Positions 10,101 to 25,022 of a stretch of 64,000 nt of DNA are shown in pieces. Origin of the DNA: Triops longicaudatus (taxonomy: Eukaryota > Arthropoda > Branchiopoda > Notostraca > Triopsidae); the NCBI GenBank assembly GCA_022885665.1, contig JAGQDJ010000037.1:558001-622000 (forward strand). Direction: 5' to 3'. Position 1 is the first letter of the stretch. Each line of letters starts with the position of its first letter. A program made the translations under genes and the position numbers. The notes under the pieces are model-generated. The model did no database searches, was not told the DNA's origin, and saw only the letters and a program-made list of their open reading frames with translations.

Positions 10101-13100
10101 ATTGCTTGGGCGCAGGCAAAAAAAGAAAAATGGTCAGCAGTGCGGAGAAGGATCTCCTTAGACGAAAGAGTTTTTGTAGTCAAGTATATTTGCTTAGAGA
10201 TTAGTCGCGGGAAACTTAACAAATCTTGGTAAGCAGAAAAAGGTAACCAGCTTGAGATAGTTTTATAGAAGTTTGGGAAGGACAACGAGAATAAAGCATA
10301 GGTATTGAGGAGTAAGGAGGAGAGGGAGGGAGGAGGAGGTTGCTCCATGTTTTCGATATTTTATGTGGCAGTCCATTTCCTTCGAAAAAGAAAGAGAGAA
10401 GGCAAAGTCTTAACCTTTTGGCATGCCGTTGCCTATCAGACAGATATTGAGACCAAAAGTCCGAACAGGTATTGCATAGAAATTCCCCTTTCGTTCTTTC
10501 GCTGTATGTATAAATCGCTGCACCAGCCCCTTCGCCTCTTTAACCCTTCGAAAAGACACTAACTAACAGACACACCATAGCAGCCACACTTCTCGCTATA
10601 GATGTGCCACGGGGTGGCTGGAAAAAAAAGGAAAGACCAGAAAGGAAGAAAAAGAAAGCCCTTTTACCTTTTAGAAAAAGCTACAAAGCTGCAAGGAAAT
10701 TACAGGTTGTCAGCGAATTGCTCCGGTGATTTATGGACCAACTTGGCTTGTCTGTTCTTCTAGCAGACTTTTCACTGGTAAGGGGGCGGGCGTCTGTAGC
10801 GCCGACTTAGTAGCGTAGTTCAAACCCCGATGTAAGACGAACTCAAATTACGATAACTGGGATTAATGTTGCTCAAACAAAAGCTCGAATTACGATTAGA
10901 AGTTAACTCACGGTACGAATTTTGAGTTGAAACGTCCTTTTACCCACTCAAACTTTGAATCCTTTTTACCGAAATTTATAACTAACCAAATGCAGGCACA
11001 CTAATTTAAAAGCCTTTTAAGTCAGCCATCTCGGTTATTAGAAATAGTTAAATATAGCAATTAATTGACGATTTAGACAACTAATATCCTATGCGAGTAC
11101 GTAGGAAACTGGATAAGAGCTTGTTAATATATGGACGTTATGTGCAATATAACGAATATAATACTCCATAAATAACTCCAAAGAAATAAGACTGAATTTA
11201 GAGTAAATAATAAAAAAAAACACTAGAGAAGCGTTTATTATTTCGATTGTGTTGGTCATTGTAGTTCTTTCTTGGTGACAAAATGCTCACAATACATTGA
11301 AATGGAAATGTCTTTGAGTTAATTAATATTCGACTTTTGACACTGAAACATCTGTGTATACATGCATATTTGCATGCACTAAAGTTACAATATTATATCC
11401 AAAAAACTGTAATAGTATTTTTTAATATATTAATTCTAATCTCTTGTAGAAGAGATGCGTAGAACATTTCTGATATCAGTAATGCTTTCGTGGTAAAGTT
11501 TTTAAAATATATTTTATATTCCTTTTAATGTTTAGTTTGGATTAAGTATTTTGTTTCGTTTCCGTAATGCCTCCTACACACCATACTTTCATGACAATAA
11601 GGATTTATGGGCCTTTTTTAGGAGTTATTTTAAGTAGAATTGTAGAATATGAACTGAGGGTAATGTGTTACCAAGACATTTTGGGCAAATTGCGGTTGAT
11701 AATGTTCAAGACTGAAGATTACTCGCAAATTTGGTAATAGTCCTAACCATAAAAAACAATGAAAAACATTTTGAATGGTTCTGGCTCCAGTTAACCATTG
11801 TTGTTGGGAGGCAAAGTAGGCGTAACTCTCATTCCTTCAATTTTTTTCTTTAATTTCTGGTCGTTTTCCTGCGGTTCTGAGATAGGCAATACCGACAGAA
11901 AACTTTTGTAGGACTATTCTTATCAAAAAAGGGTTTGCTTAATGAGGTATGTTTCATTAGGACTGATTATGGGATGCTGGTCACAACCAGTCTCCTCGAG
12001 TTTTGTAGCATCCCTCTGAGATAACTATGGGAAAGAAAAAGTTTCGTAAGGGTTGAGATAATTTGGAAGAGTATTTTTCTTTTTCATTTTTGCGTCGGCG
12101 GGACTTTTTCCTGTTTAGTTGGGTTTGTACCTTTGGTAAATCTTTGGTACTTGTTATTTGACCAAAGAAAAGAGAGAGAAAGACAGGGTTTGGCTGTTCA
12201 AGCGAGCCGACCAGGTGAACGTCTAGCTCATCATCAGGTTCCGAGCGCAGAACAAGAAGAAGGCGGTGACGAGGAGAACATCAAGAGAAGGAAAAAGAAG
12301 ACGGAAAAGCTTGTGGAGGAGAATTTTTGGTGTCGGAGTTAGGGAGCTGCCAGCAGTGGAGCTGGAAATTGTTTCCTCTTTCGGTTGGTATATTTCAAGT
12401 GCAAGCATCTCGTTCTGCTCCATTAGGCGACGTATAAGGCTAGCTCACACCGGAAGCTTATTAACGAAATGCGAGGGGCTAATTAAGTCCGAGCTAGAAG
12501 TACGAGGAGCAAACGGTCACGGAATTGGCTAAAAACAATTACGGAAACTCCACGACTCGTAGTCGGTTTTACTCATTGTGGTGTTTAATTCTAGTGTAGG
12601 TTGAAATTTTCAGACCAATGGTAGTCTTTTGACGAAAAAGGGGCGACATTTGTTCACTAAAAAGTTGTCTGGAAATGAGGATAGAGAGGGACACGCTAAA
12701 ATGCTGGGTAGGTACGAAATGTGAGATAGGCTTAATAAAGTAACCTTTGCGGAAGTACTTCATTAGCTTAAATACGAATGATTGCTGTGTGAGTAAGTAA
12801 AGAGCTGTTGAACAAAGCATCGTTGCAGTGAGTTTGAGATCACAATTTTTAACAGATTAAAAAATTATTTCTTTTGTTTTACAATTCTAAGCATTCAAGG
12901 TTCTAAGTGCGATGTATTAGCTTATAAAACACGGAAACTGTGTAGCTAAATGATTTGTATAATGCCAAATTATTTGAATTGGAATGGATCCATATCTCCG
13001 GAGGGGTGTCCATTCTGTTGGGCTTATCGGGACGCGAAATCACATCGTAAATCGAACACTTCTTTTCTGTTTTCTCCAACTTGTATTGAGTTGTGATCCA

Positions 13101-16100
13101 AGCCATACTGTCGGAGTGAATTGCTCTAATTTATGACAGTATTTCTAAGAGTATCTCGATACACCTCAAACGCCTGTTATATTTCTGTCTGCTGGAAAGC
13201 TCAGTACCGTGACATGGAATTATAAAGCACGGAGCAATTTTTTCAAAAAAAGTACACTTAATACTGCAGTTTCATCGTTCCGTGATGTTTTTTATTTATC
13301 AGAAATATAACGCGATACAGCGATGAAATTTTCTTCCGTTGCATTTTTGGTGCGCTAAAATTGGCGCGCTTCCCTGCTAGATTCAAACCGACTTAGTTAA
13401 GCGAAGCGCCGCATGGCTTGACGCCACGAACCGTCGACCAAGGTGTCATATTTGTTGTGAAAAGTTTTTTTTTTTTTTTTTTTTACATAAATTACGAGAA
13501 CTTCTTCCAATATGTGGACTATTTAAAAGAAGATTGCTTTTTTCTTTTTAATGCTCGTCTTATTTCTGAAGTATTTTAGTGTAGAAATCGTGTACCATAA
13601 GCCTTTGATCGGAGACAAATCTTCCCCAGCAATGGCAACAATTCCGTCCGCTCGAACTTATATAAATTACGTAGAGAACTTTTGCACACCAAAGTGTGAA
13701 TCCTTATATTACAAGTCTGGCTTATATGTAAAAGAAAAACTATCCCAATTTTCAGAAGTAAGTGTTAAAGTCCAAAACCGTAAAATATTTGAACATTTAT
13801 TTTCGTTTTAGTTCTGGAGCCCGTGAAAATTGCTTTTACGCAGGATAGAACAACGGCGTGTCCGTCGCTTCAAACTATTGACAAAAAGAAATTGAACAGG
13901 TAAGTGGCACTAGGTTTAGTAGCCGAAAGTTAACCGAAGGAAGTGGCCAATCGCGATTGGTGGCCGAACACGGACTTTGAAATGTTTTGCGCGGAAGTTT
14001 ACTGTTGAAGTAAAACTAAGCTTATAAGGCAAAAGCGCAAGAAATAACCATGAGACGAAACTCTAAACTTGATGTGTGCACTTACGTACATGTTGAGCTC
14101 TTTGTATGGGATTATAGCTCGTGTACTAACTGCGGAGGTAGGGATCGTTTAACTTTGGAATGAACATCGGCTTGGAAATCTCTTTGCGGACTTGAGCGCT
14201 TATTTTTCCAAAAGTCGTTTAAGTTTTGAGCATATCTGCACAGTATAAGAGCGCCTATTCTATTGGCTGGCCCGCGGAGAAAATGGAAAGGTTTCAACCT
14301 TCCAGTTCAAAATCATTCGTTACACCCTTAATTTTTCGGTAAGTTCGGTAAACTCCCTTTTCGAACGCCTTTTAATGTCTCCAAACATTGTAGGCTACAT
14401 GTATATTCTAGCGTCAAAATACCTTTTATAGGTCGGAAGAAGGCTAATAGAATAGCCAAGGAATCAATGTAATGAAATGTACGACTGGCGCTGGGGAGAG
14501 ATTCCACTTTGTTCTCGTCGTGACTAACGTTTAGCAGGTGGTTCATTAATCTTTAACCTCCTTCATGGTATATGGCTAAACGGCCAAGGAGTTTCCCTAG
14601 GTGAACTACAAATGATTATCTTCCTTCTCATTACCAAGATTTCAAGCTGATGACAGGGATTCATTTCGGGCCTCTATAAAGTGTCGACAGGAGGACAACA
14701 TTGGGCAGGAAAACGATCCTTTTCTGACTTGATTAATTAATCGAGTGCTTGACGAATGAATCTCGAAAGACCCGTGACGTTCTAGCTAATTGAAGTCTTT
14801 TAAGCGTAGGTAATTTTCTGTAGTTTTCTACTTCTGAAACATTTTTGACCACGAGCCCTTTTTCATGGACTTTTTTCCTTCTGCGCACGCCGAAATTTTG
14901 GGTTTTTGCCGGTGTGTAAGGTTTTCTCCGTGTCGGTATGCGTGAAAAAGCGTTAGCTTGTAGTGTAACTACTCGTCTAATAATCGTCGTTTTGCCTATA
15001 GGTATAGTTTCTGGTTGCTTGTAAAGGTTTTGGTGAGAGGAGCTTTCATGGGCTGCACATGACCAAGATAATTAGAGACGTGTGCTCTGTAAGTGTTGGC
15101 GTGTGTTGGAGTAGTTTAAAAGGGGCGAAAGTTTTAAAACCCGGAGTAGTAAAGGCAATAGAAGATAGTCGCTTGCTGAAAGGTGGGAGTGTTGCAGAAC
15201 GAGAGGCTCAGGCACTACGAGCATAACCTAACCAACTTTTAAGTTTCGGTACGGGGCGTCACTTACCCTGTAATTTGCGCCCATCGTAACTCTCTTAACT
15301 CACGTCAAAAAGCTCACCAGAAAAAAAATACTCGGATTCAAAAAGAAACCCGAAAAGTGTACGAAAAGTAGTGTGGCAAGCTCAGGTGTACAAAGCTCTA
15401 AAATGTATCTAAATGTTTTCAAACATCTTGTTATCCCGGTATTGAAATTTCACACCCTCTGGGAATAGTCTATTTTTTTAAAAGAATTATTTCAAGGGGT
15501 AATTACTCTTAATAATTTCGGGAACAAGAATTCACCTTTCCGCGTTGCAAGTTTACCAACGTTTCAACCCAGCTCGTGGTATAAAGTGTTCATTTGTAAC
15601 AGGTAAGAGGTACCAAGGTGGCTACTGGCTATTTGGTTGGTAGTTGGCTTGGGTGTAACATTCCAGAACTGATGAGTTGAAACTTTCCGGACCCCCTTAA
15701 CTAGAGTTCGGTCATTGTCTGAAGAATGTTGCCGTGCATTCTTTCCCCGGGTATTGGTCATTGTTGCTATTCTGCCCCTTTTTCGACCAGAAAAGAAGTA
15801 ATTCGAACCTATCTTCAACTCTTTCACGAATACGGAAAAACAAAGAACGCCTAATTAACCTTTTGTCTGTGTACTAAGTGTGTGAAACACTGAACACGAA
15901 ATAAACAACATTCTTTCAGCAGTTCAAAATTCAAAATAAAATATCGAAAAATTGCGAAGCTTAAATATAAACACTAAAATAATGCATATAAACAATACAT
16001 ACATTTTTATCGCGTACAGGATAGGCCTAAGCTAATACTATAGTTATAAACAAAATAACAAAAAATGTAAAAGAAAAGTTCACCAAAAACGGAACGAAAA

Positions 16101-19100
16101 TTACTTAAAAAAATCTTGAAAAAAAATTTCAATGGTGGGTAAGAATTTGGGTTTCGTCTCGGATCCTCGCCGAGTCTAGACGGGTTATGAGACGGGTTCA
16201 AACAAGGAAGCTGAGGAGGAGGTCAGTTCTTTGTGGATATTTCAGAGGACCGATTCTATTTCTAACAATCAGGGGTTGGATACGTCTTACCCTTCTAAGG
16301 GAGGGGGGGTCAGGGGGTGCCAAGGATTTTTTGGTCCCTTTTGTGTCAACATGAACGAAGACGTATGGCAGAGCTCCCAGTGCGCTAGTAATCGCAATCG
16401 AATGCATTGCTTGCTTTACCTTGACGGGATCCCGCCGCCGCATCCATCACGAAAAGGAAGGTTTTCTTGTGGTCAAGAGGTTTCTTTTTTCGTTGATTTT
16501 TTCTTTCTTTCTCAGACTTTTCACGTAGTCCTTATGTCCACCCCCAGTAGGCTCGGTTGGACCCTTTTCTGGGCTCCTCAAATTCTGAAGTTTGTCGGAC
16601 ATTTGTCGGTACAACATCTGTGACAAGTACCGACTCGGCTGCTGAGGGTTTCGGACGGTATTTGAATGCCGAACCGGCAGGACTCCTCGCCGGTTAGGAG
16701 TTTTCGCGTCGGCATTTGTTTTACAGGCCCGAAAACTCGAGTTAAAATCGAGGAAATTGTACAAGTGATCTTAACTAGGTTTATGTCAAGTTGAACTTTA
16801 GTTTCAGGCAAGTGTCGTAAATTTTTGGAAGGTTTGTTCAAAGAGGACGCAGGTTTTGAGAGCAAAATCGTTTCAACTGAATGAAAAAGCTGTATATAAT
16901 TGAAGATGGAAACCAAAATTTTGTATGTTTCGTTTATGAGTTACTCATAGGAAAGTTTTATTAAGTTAATTTTAATTTCTTGAAACCGAAGAGGAAAGAC
17001 TTATTCTATCAGTTCGGATTTCATTATTTCGTTGAGATTAATTAATCATATTCTGATCGTCCGCTACGCCAAAAAGGTGTTTGAGAACAACTGGAGTGCG
17101 AAGTGTAAATACTTTGAATCGGTTGAATGAGATTAAACAGGCCTGTTTGAATAATGTGGTGTATAAACAACTTTGCAACTGCAAAACATAAAAAAAGACT
17201 ACAACAGCTCTTCTATAATTGCATATGATTGCTTTTGAAACTGAGCACGGTATCACACTCAAAAAATGTATTTATGCCGAATAATTACCACTGGTTGTCA
17301 TCAATTACGTTGAGGCCCACCTTCGGAGCACAACATGGCTGAATTTTGGCTAATAGAAGTGCGTACTTTGGGAGAGAAATGGGATTCGGACTGGGTTGTT
17401 AATGGCGTTGGGCTTCAAATTGCGTTCACTTGCAAGGAATACGTACATTTATCATGCGAATGGTCCAAAGAAGGCCGAGATTTTGGTCTTTGAAGTGGTC
17501 TCGGAGCTTGTGTTTGTCGGCACCTGGGCCACTTGCTATTAGACTTCATTGGAGTTGTCGGTCTTGGTCTCGGTTCCGTTCATTTGAATCACAAATATAG
17601 TTACACGGCGGCAGTGGCGGCAACGGCTGTTGGAAGCAGCAGTTGCTGGGGTACTTTGCGCTATCGCAAAAGCTTATTCACTTGCCGAGTTGTTTCCCCA
17701 TACGAGTAGTAGTCGGTCAGGGGTGTCGATTGAATCAGACAAGGAATCATTATCTTCATAAGCGCGGGATCCTCCCCATTTTCTTCCTTTTGCACTCCGC
17801 CTACTGGCCGAAAACTTCCTTGCCACGGATACAAAACCGTTCATTGGCATTAATTGATATCTTTTACCCGGAAAAAAAAGGAAAAAAAGCGTTACATGCA
17901 CCGTAAACCCCCTTTTCCACGTTCGTTGCTTTCTTATTTCGCTACTCCAAGCATTTCTATGCGAGAGTCACGAGTTTCTTCCACTGTTAACCGTAGGAAA
18001 CCATAGGAAACGTTTATCATTGATAGAAACCCACTATATAAGCCTAGAGCTACATTCCTACAACCAAGATTTCAAATATCATTTTATTTTTTTCGAGATA
18101 TTATTTTATTCTTTTCTCATATATTCTTTTTACAGATAAATTACTTTGCTGGGATGTAATATTTATTTAAAGCGAAACCATGTCCCTCTATGGCTCACGA
18201 AGAAAATATAATACACAAGGCCCCTTCGCTGGGAAATTTACTTTTTGTTCTTATTTTTCGTGCCTTGCGATTTCTCCTGGCTGGAAAGATGTATAAGAGA
18301 GCAGCCACATGTATACAAGTTTGTTTGGCTTGGCCCCAGCAGGGCTTACAGGCAAACAATTATTTACGATCAGCACTTGACGTGACCCCCAGTGTGCGAG
18401 GGCCAGGTCCGAGCCCTCTGCCTCATACATTACCTCCTCCACCTCTTTTGGGCCTTTTTTTATTTTTCAAGATGTTGCCTTAGCTTGTTGAGAATACGCT
18501 TTTATCATCACTACGTTGGAACATCATGCAGGAGGTTTCCACCACTCCAACAGCTTCCCACACAGATTAGCTTCGACACCTGAAACAGTCAAAGTCCCCC
18601 ACCAAAGGTGGCAAATCGCAACCCAAACTATCGGAAAAAATTCTGCAGCTGCATCGCTAAGTGGCATATGCAAATGTGTACCTAGCGTTCCAAGTATACG
18701 TCTATTCTGTCAATTGACCCTTACTTGGACTCATTTAGGATTTTTTAATATATTTTTTAAAATATCACTGTTCGGCCACGGTTAGTAATATATTACTGTT
18801 AGTAATACATACTACTTTCTAAACCAATAGTGACCTCTGCGTAGTAAACTCATTTGTACTCGTTAATTGAAAGCCTTAAAGTAACAGCGTAGATGGGCAA
18901 CTAGAAAGGTAAGCCACATGAATGAAAGTCTAATAACATGAATCAAATCTAAAAACAATGACAAATGGCTTATATCAAAGTAAATAAATAATGTCAAAAT
19001 TAGAAAAATGAAAGAAAAGGTACAAACTAAATACGAATATGGAATAATTTCTATACGTTTTTAACACTGACGAGTAAGAGGAATGAAACATTAATTAACA

Positions 19101-22100
19101 GCGCGATGTTATAACCATTTTACTATGCTACATTGTAGACTCATACATTGAAAACAATAGGTTCAAATAGTGAAAAAATGACCAGTTGATGAATACTGGA
19201 CTTAAAAGTACAAAGTAAGGAAAGCAAAAAAAAAAGTGCAATAGTCGAAAAGTGTACCAAATGAAGGAAAAACTAAAACACAACTATAAGTTTTCCCCTT
19301 AGTGAATTCACATTGGTTAATTGATTTGTGTAACTGCCACTAGTTGGAGGCCTCATCAGTGTACTTTTCTGTTGTACACTCTGTCGCCGTTTTTTCGTCC
19401 ACAAGATTTTCTTCAATGAGACTTGTGCATTCAGTAGTGTTGAGTTATAGTTAGTAAAAATATTGCGTTTTTACAAAAAGGATTTAATTTCTTCACACGT
19501 TACGCTTAACAGTGTGCCCATCCGTTTGTTTGATTTCAGTCAAAGTTCACGTAATTTAACTTTACCCATCTTAACCTTACTGACTCAACGTTATTTAAAA
19601 GGCGACGAAGGGCGTCTTATAGAAGTACCACATTTAAATAATATTGAATATTAATATATAATATTTATATCTACTATATAGTAATACTATATCATACAGA
19701 TTTTAAAACTACGAAAGAACCGTTAGTAGTATCAAAAACTATATAAAATTGAAAAGTAAAGCCTTTTTGTTCCTCTACTTATAAAAGTAAAGAAAACAAG
19801 GTCCCGGAAAGAAATCAGCAAAACGTAAAATAAAAAAGACTGAAATAAGTAATTGAAATCCGCAGATAGATGGTAAAATTATTTAAATAGCACTACAAAG
19901 AAAGAAAGAAAAATAAAAACAAGTCTGGTATTCGCGGTTGCCCCAGAGTTCTAGTATCTTGTGTCACTTTGAAAACTGGTGTATAAGTTGTGTGAATGTC
20001 AGTAAGTCAAGTTTGAAGAGTTTTTCTTGTTTAAGGGCTGACCGGCGATGACTTGGAGCGAGCGGTTTTGTGGATTTGGGCATATAGCAAGGTGATGGCG
20101 ACTTGGGGTGTTGGAGGTGCCCAGAGTACAGAGAGAGCGTGAGGGAGAGAGAATGCCTCTGCGATGGTACCAAGCCATTCATCTTGGGGTTTTAGGACGC
20201 AGTCGGGGGTCGAAACCTGGGCTCTCTATATACCTTGTGGCTCACGTGGGCCCTGCCTATAGATGATGTAGAGTGACTCGGGCACAGGTCACCGATGAAA
20301 ACGCTAGCTCATACTGGACTCCTTGCCAGAAAAACTTTGGCATGCTGAGTTTGTCAGTCAACAGCGAGCCCCACGACCTCCACCAACTAACCAACCAACA
20401 ACCGGCCCCCAGCAGCCTCATGCCAGTAATACGAACACTCCAAAAGTGACCAAATTCGTGTTGGATCGGTACCCGCTGGCAAGTGCATCATCTGCCCCCG
20501 CAAGCCTTTTTTTATTTGTATTGGGCCTTTTTAGCATACACGCTCCTATATCGCGTCCTAACTCGATATATGCTCTTAGAAAGAGGATCTCAGAGTTATT
20601 GACTGTATGGCGGTTAAAGGCTGGATTTTAACCAGGTTCCTTTGTGTTATTTGTGGTTCTGGATGCCTAGGCGTCTATACTCTGAAGGTAGCTTGGAAAA
20701 TTTGATTTGAAGGTAAACTTTAGGTCCTGGCGGGCAAATCACTCGTCGCTGGGACTCGTGCTGGGCCCAAGCACCAGGGAAATTCGCCACAAGGTGCCCA
20801 CTCTATGGGGTACGTACACAACACACGTATACACAACACATATTGTTCCTCTGACTTGAAACTGAGCGTTAAAGGTATAAAAGGGCCTTTCTTAAAGCAA
20901 AAAACCAATCATCCGAACGAGAGTGTCCAACTATCCGAATAATCGTGTTTTAGTGAAAGCATTTCTTCCCTTTTTTCTGGGCTCTATTCTGAATAATCAT
21001 AAAGCTTACAAAAACCGCTATTACTATTACTTTCTATCGATGCTATTACATTATAATAGTTGAAAAGGATATAAGTGCTGTGATCGACTTCAAATTGGGA
21101 GAATGAAATATTCCTCGCTCAAAACCGCAGCGTTTGGCAATACACAAAATACGACCGCTTCTCTCTGCTTTGAACGTTCAAATGGGTTAAACTAATTGTC
21201 TAGATTGTGTATAAAAGCGTTCGACTTAGCCATTTGTTTGATTACTTGAAAATTGCGAAAAATAACAAGTGATCTTATTGTTAAAATGAATTAATTCGTA
21301 TGTGTATTGATTCTTCTACGCACTTTTCATTACTTTCCTACTACACACCGATGTTTTCAAATTATTTAAAAATAATAATTTTTAAGAATTAAAAGAAAGA
21401 AATAAGACGAGGCTTGAATGTTAATCATTGCTGTCTCATTTCAAAAATTCATATAGGAAGAAATTTGCACCTGGCTTAGCATTTAGAAGTACAAGGCCAA
21501 GCCAAAAAACATTCGCCATAACATAATCCAGAGTTGGTTCTAATTTTCTATGTGTACGGTATTTTCTAAAAATTCTGGAAAGATGGGCTTTAGTAGTTCG
21601 AGTCGTAATAGTCTTAAAAAAGTAATTGGCGAATAAAAGTAAGGAGGATAGAAATAAGGTTTAAGGAATTTTATGGTAGAAGAAAATCATTTGGTTGAAG
21701 TTTAAGATAAAATCATATATTGGAAATTTGAGGTACGAAGAATGATGCCGTTTGTATGAGGAAAGAAGAAAGGAAAACAGACAAGATGTGTCAGTTTAGA
21801 AGATGAAGAGGTTATCTGCCATTTTCGAGTCAAGTGTTGGAAGTTTTTTCGGTGTGCATGTCAGGCAAGGTTGAAGCGAAGAAAGTAAAGATACTACATT
21901 GGATTTCATTTCCAGGTGAGAACACGATGGTTCCTCCTGATGTGCCTCAAAACTAAGGCCTCCTGCTATGCAGGTCATGTTTGCACAAGTGGGTGCATCT
22001 GATTTACGCCTCTTGGCACGTAACACCTTCCCTCGTAAAATTGGTCAAAAATTCTTCGCGTTCGCCTTTTTTTTCTTTTTAATATTATTTCTCACTCTCC

Positions 22101-22500
22101 CTGTGATTTAAAGCAACACTGTCACAAAGTTTTGTGAAACTTGGCAGCTTTACTGAGCTCCAGGTGAAATTTTTCAGCTATGGCGTTAGTTCTCTGAAGC
22201 CTGTAACGAAAAAATTGTTATGAAACACTGACCACCGGTTCAGTTTCGAGCGTTTATTTTACGGCTACGATTCTAATAAGCTCTCTTTGTTTGGTAACTT
22301 GTTCCGGAATTTGAAGTTAACTGGAATAATCATTCTCGGGATGGGAAGCAGATGGTTTTACCGTGACAGTCGATTTATGTAAAAAAAATAGAGAACTGGA
22401 AGCCCGTTGTTTTTCTCGAACTACTGGAGGAAAGCTGTTTTCTATGTAACTTTTTTTTTCAGGTCTTCTTGGTGTCGTTTGGAAGTATTGTAAGTAAGTT
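7191..22500. other. Long AT-rich region without convincing genes
   Basis: ORFs here are short, overlap in several frames and carry no family motif. A somewhat GC-richer patch at about 7.6-8.35 kb contains an ATG ORF of 111 codons (8001..8336, plus) that I do not recognise; it could be an exon but has no other support. There is a T20 run at 13465..13484. Candidate POU sites lie at 11362..11378 and 18668..18675, and a possible TIR remnant near 20910-20960. Confidence 0.5.
13465..13484. repeat. T20 homopolymer
   Basis: An uninterrupted run of 20 T, directly visible. It could be the tail of an old retroposed copy on the minus strand, but no recognisable body lies beside it. Confidence 0.9.
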
Positions 22501-25022
22501 TGATGTTAACTGAAAAAAAGCGGGGTCGCCACCGGGGTGTATTTCCTTTCGGATGTCGACCTTAAATGTCGGTAATAACTACGGGATGCTCATTTGCATG
22601 CAAACTTGTTCGGCAAATGTTTGCTCGGAAAACGTTACGAAATGTGTTTACCGGTTCGAAATCTAGCACCTGTCCTGTTCCGTAAAAGTCAATTGCCGCG
22701 TCTATACGTACTGTGTACTTATCTACACAGACGATCACTTGAAATTGTTGTACAGTGCGTGTTAAGAGTTATACTCAGCAAAATCCTTCTAGCATAAACG
22801 CAATTCTTTCATACTTCGGCGCAATCTTACAGCTTAAACTTGACGGATTTCATTGTATGTTTTGCGAGAATTGATGCAATCTTATTATTTTTTTTTCATT
22901 TTTTTTTTTCAATTTTTCTTAATTTTTTATTTTCAATTTTTTAAACTTTACTGTAAAAAAGCTATTTGAGATCGTGAAATCATAGTAAATTTTTTGCTTT
23001 GTTTCCAGTAGTGAATTTTTTTGACATATTTTGGACACCACATTTATTTATTTATTATTTGTTTATTTATTTTTTTTTTGCACAGAGTGCACTGGAATAG
23101 GACTACATTGAGATTGTATAACGGTTCTTTGCGTTTTGTATTTTTTTGTTTGCATTTTGCGCGTGTATTCTTATCAGTTACGTATTGGGAGATTATTAGC
23201 GTTCCTGTGACGTTATAAGTACTAGAATTTTCAACTAACAATCATTGCACCTCGGATGAAACTCGTTGTTTGCGATATTGCACAAGTGTTAGACGTGTTT
23301 ATAACTATTTTTATGGTAATTTTGTCAATAAATACCTATTTTGCGTTTACTATGTCGAATTTCCATTATTAATGAAGACTCAACGCAAATTGTTTCCGTA
23401 GACAAGGAAGGCTCATTTGCAGGCTGCTTATCAAGAGTCGGGTATGTGATACAAATAGCAACAAAAAACTGGACACCACCGTGGAATTTGCATATATTCG
23501 AAGCCCCAGCTCACTAAAGAGCGCAATAGCACGCTATTTATACTACCTTATAAAAAAGTACCACCACCGTGCAGTTTATAGTGAAGCTTGCTGTCAAAAA
23601 TGTTTTATACCAAAAAAAGAGTGAACAATATAGTGATAGCTAAGGGAGATCTTGTACCAAAAATAAAAAAAAAGATTTAGCGCGAAAATATGTTAGTGTT
23701 TTGAGTATGTGTGTGGCTCGCTGATGGTACTTAAACCCCGAAACACAGCAGCACGTCGTCGCCAGTACAGTAAAAATCTCCCGAAGAATATTGTGCATAG
23801 CTTTTATGCATGCAGCTCTTGCTCTCCATCCAAACCAGTATGCCAAGGGTAATAGTTACATTGGAAGATTCTACCACCATGATCGCCATTTGCTTCGCTC
23901 CATGCAGCTTCAACTTTTGTCTTTTTTTTTTTATAGACATCTTCTCCTTCGCCTTAAAGCCCTGGTTTTCACCAAACCAATCCAGAGGAAACTCGGGGTG
24001 TTTTGTGTAAACTTTTAGTATGCGATCTCTTGCAATCACGCTAGATCCTTCATAAATCATGCATTTTTTATTTCCCTCCTTCCTTAGCATAAACTCCCGA
24101 GAGCTCCAAGTCTCACCTTAAACCTCCCAACATTGTTTGGGTAGTTGTTTTTTATTTTTCTAAGAAAAGGAGCATTTTTTTCCAGTTTTTATTTTAAAAT
24201 TATTTTTTTATTTTCCGTTTTTATTTTACGTCGTTATTTATTTTTATTTGAAAACTTTCTAAGGGAGGAAGTTGAGCTAAGGAGCAAGCGAAAAAGCAAA
24301 ACATACATGGCCAATTCTTGAGACATGGCAAAAAGAAGAGAGGGTGTGGATTGTTGTGGAATGGGTTTGGGGGTTTTTGTATACAGAAGACGTCTATGAA
24401 GATGATGCATATCGAAGCAGCGTCCCGCTGAGCGATGGCGTCGCGGGACGTACAAGACCACTAACTTCCCAGCAGCGGGGGAGGGACACCAAGCTCGGAT
24501 CCAAACACCGAAGGTGTTAGGTACCAAGGTGGGGAAAACTGCGGAGCTGGGATCTGGTTAATCTTTTGGTATGCGAGAGTCGACATGACATGCAACAAAA
24601 TGCTCAAACCAGAGGAACAGGATCAGGACATCACCACACAAAACTACCTTTAGACAATTGTCTCCCTCGCCTTTAACCCTTAGGGGACCCTGCTATGGGT
24701 TTTTACTTTCTTAGTCGGTCCAGCACAGCCTTCTTTCGCGTAATTGCAGTTTTTCCGTTGCATTGCAGGTATTTAAGCAGAAAAACGAACCTCTAATACT
24801 GTCGAGCCTTGGCACTCACCGATATGCAAGTTTGATCTAGACAGAAAAAATCAAAGATTATTAGATAACGCTGTGATTCAGTTACAACCGCTGTCTTGGG
24901 AATTACTCTTGGAAATGATTTACTTAATTTAAGCTATTATTCTGTTTTCTGATGGAGTTAAATTATTTGAGTTTTTATTAAGTTATTTCTTTTTAGAAAA
25001 GTATTTGTGTGTGCTGCCTTTC

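Noticed and set aside
16198..16623. Overlapping ORFs on both strands near 16.2-16.6 kb (130 and 81 codons)
   Set aside because: No motif, mutual overlap and low-complexity pyrimidine stretches; best explained as chance.
20131..20230. Possible tRNA: B-box-like GGTCGAAACC with complementary AGAGAGC / GCTCTCT ends
   Set aside because: No proper D arm, anticodon stem or T stem can be drawn and the length is wrong.
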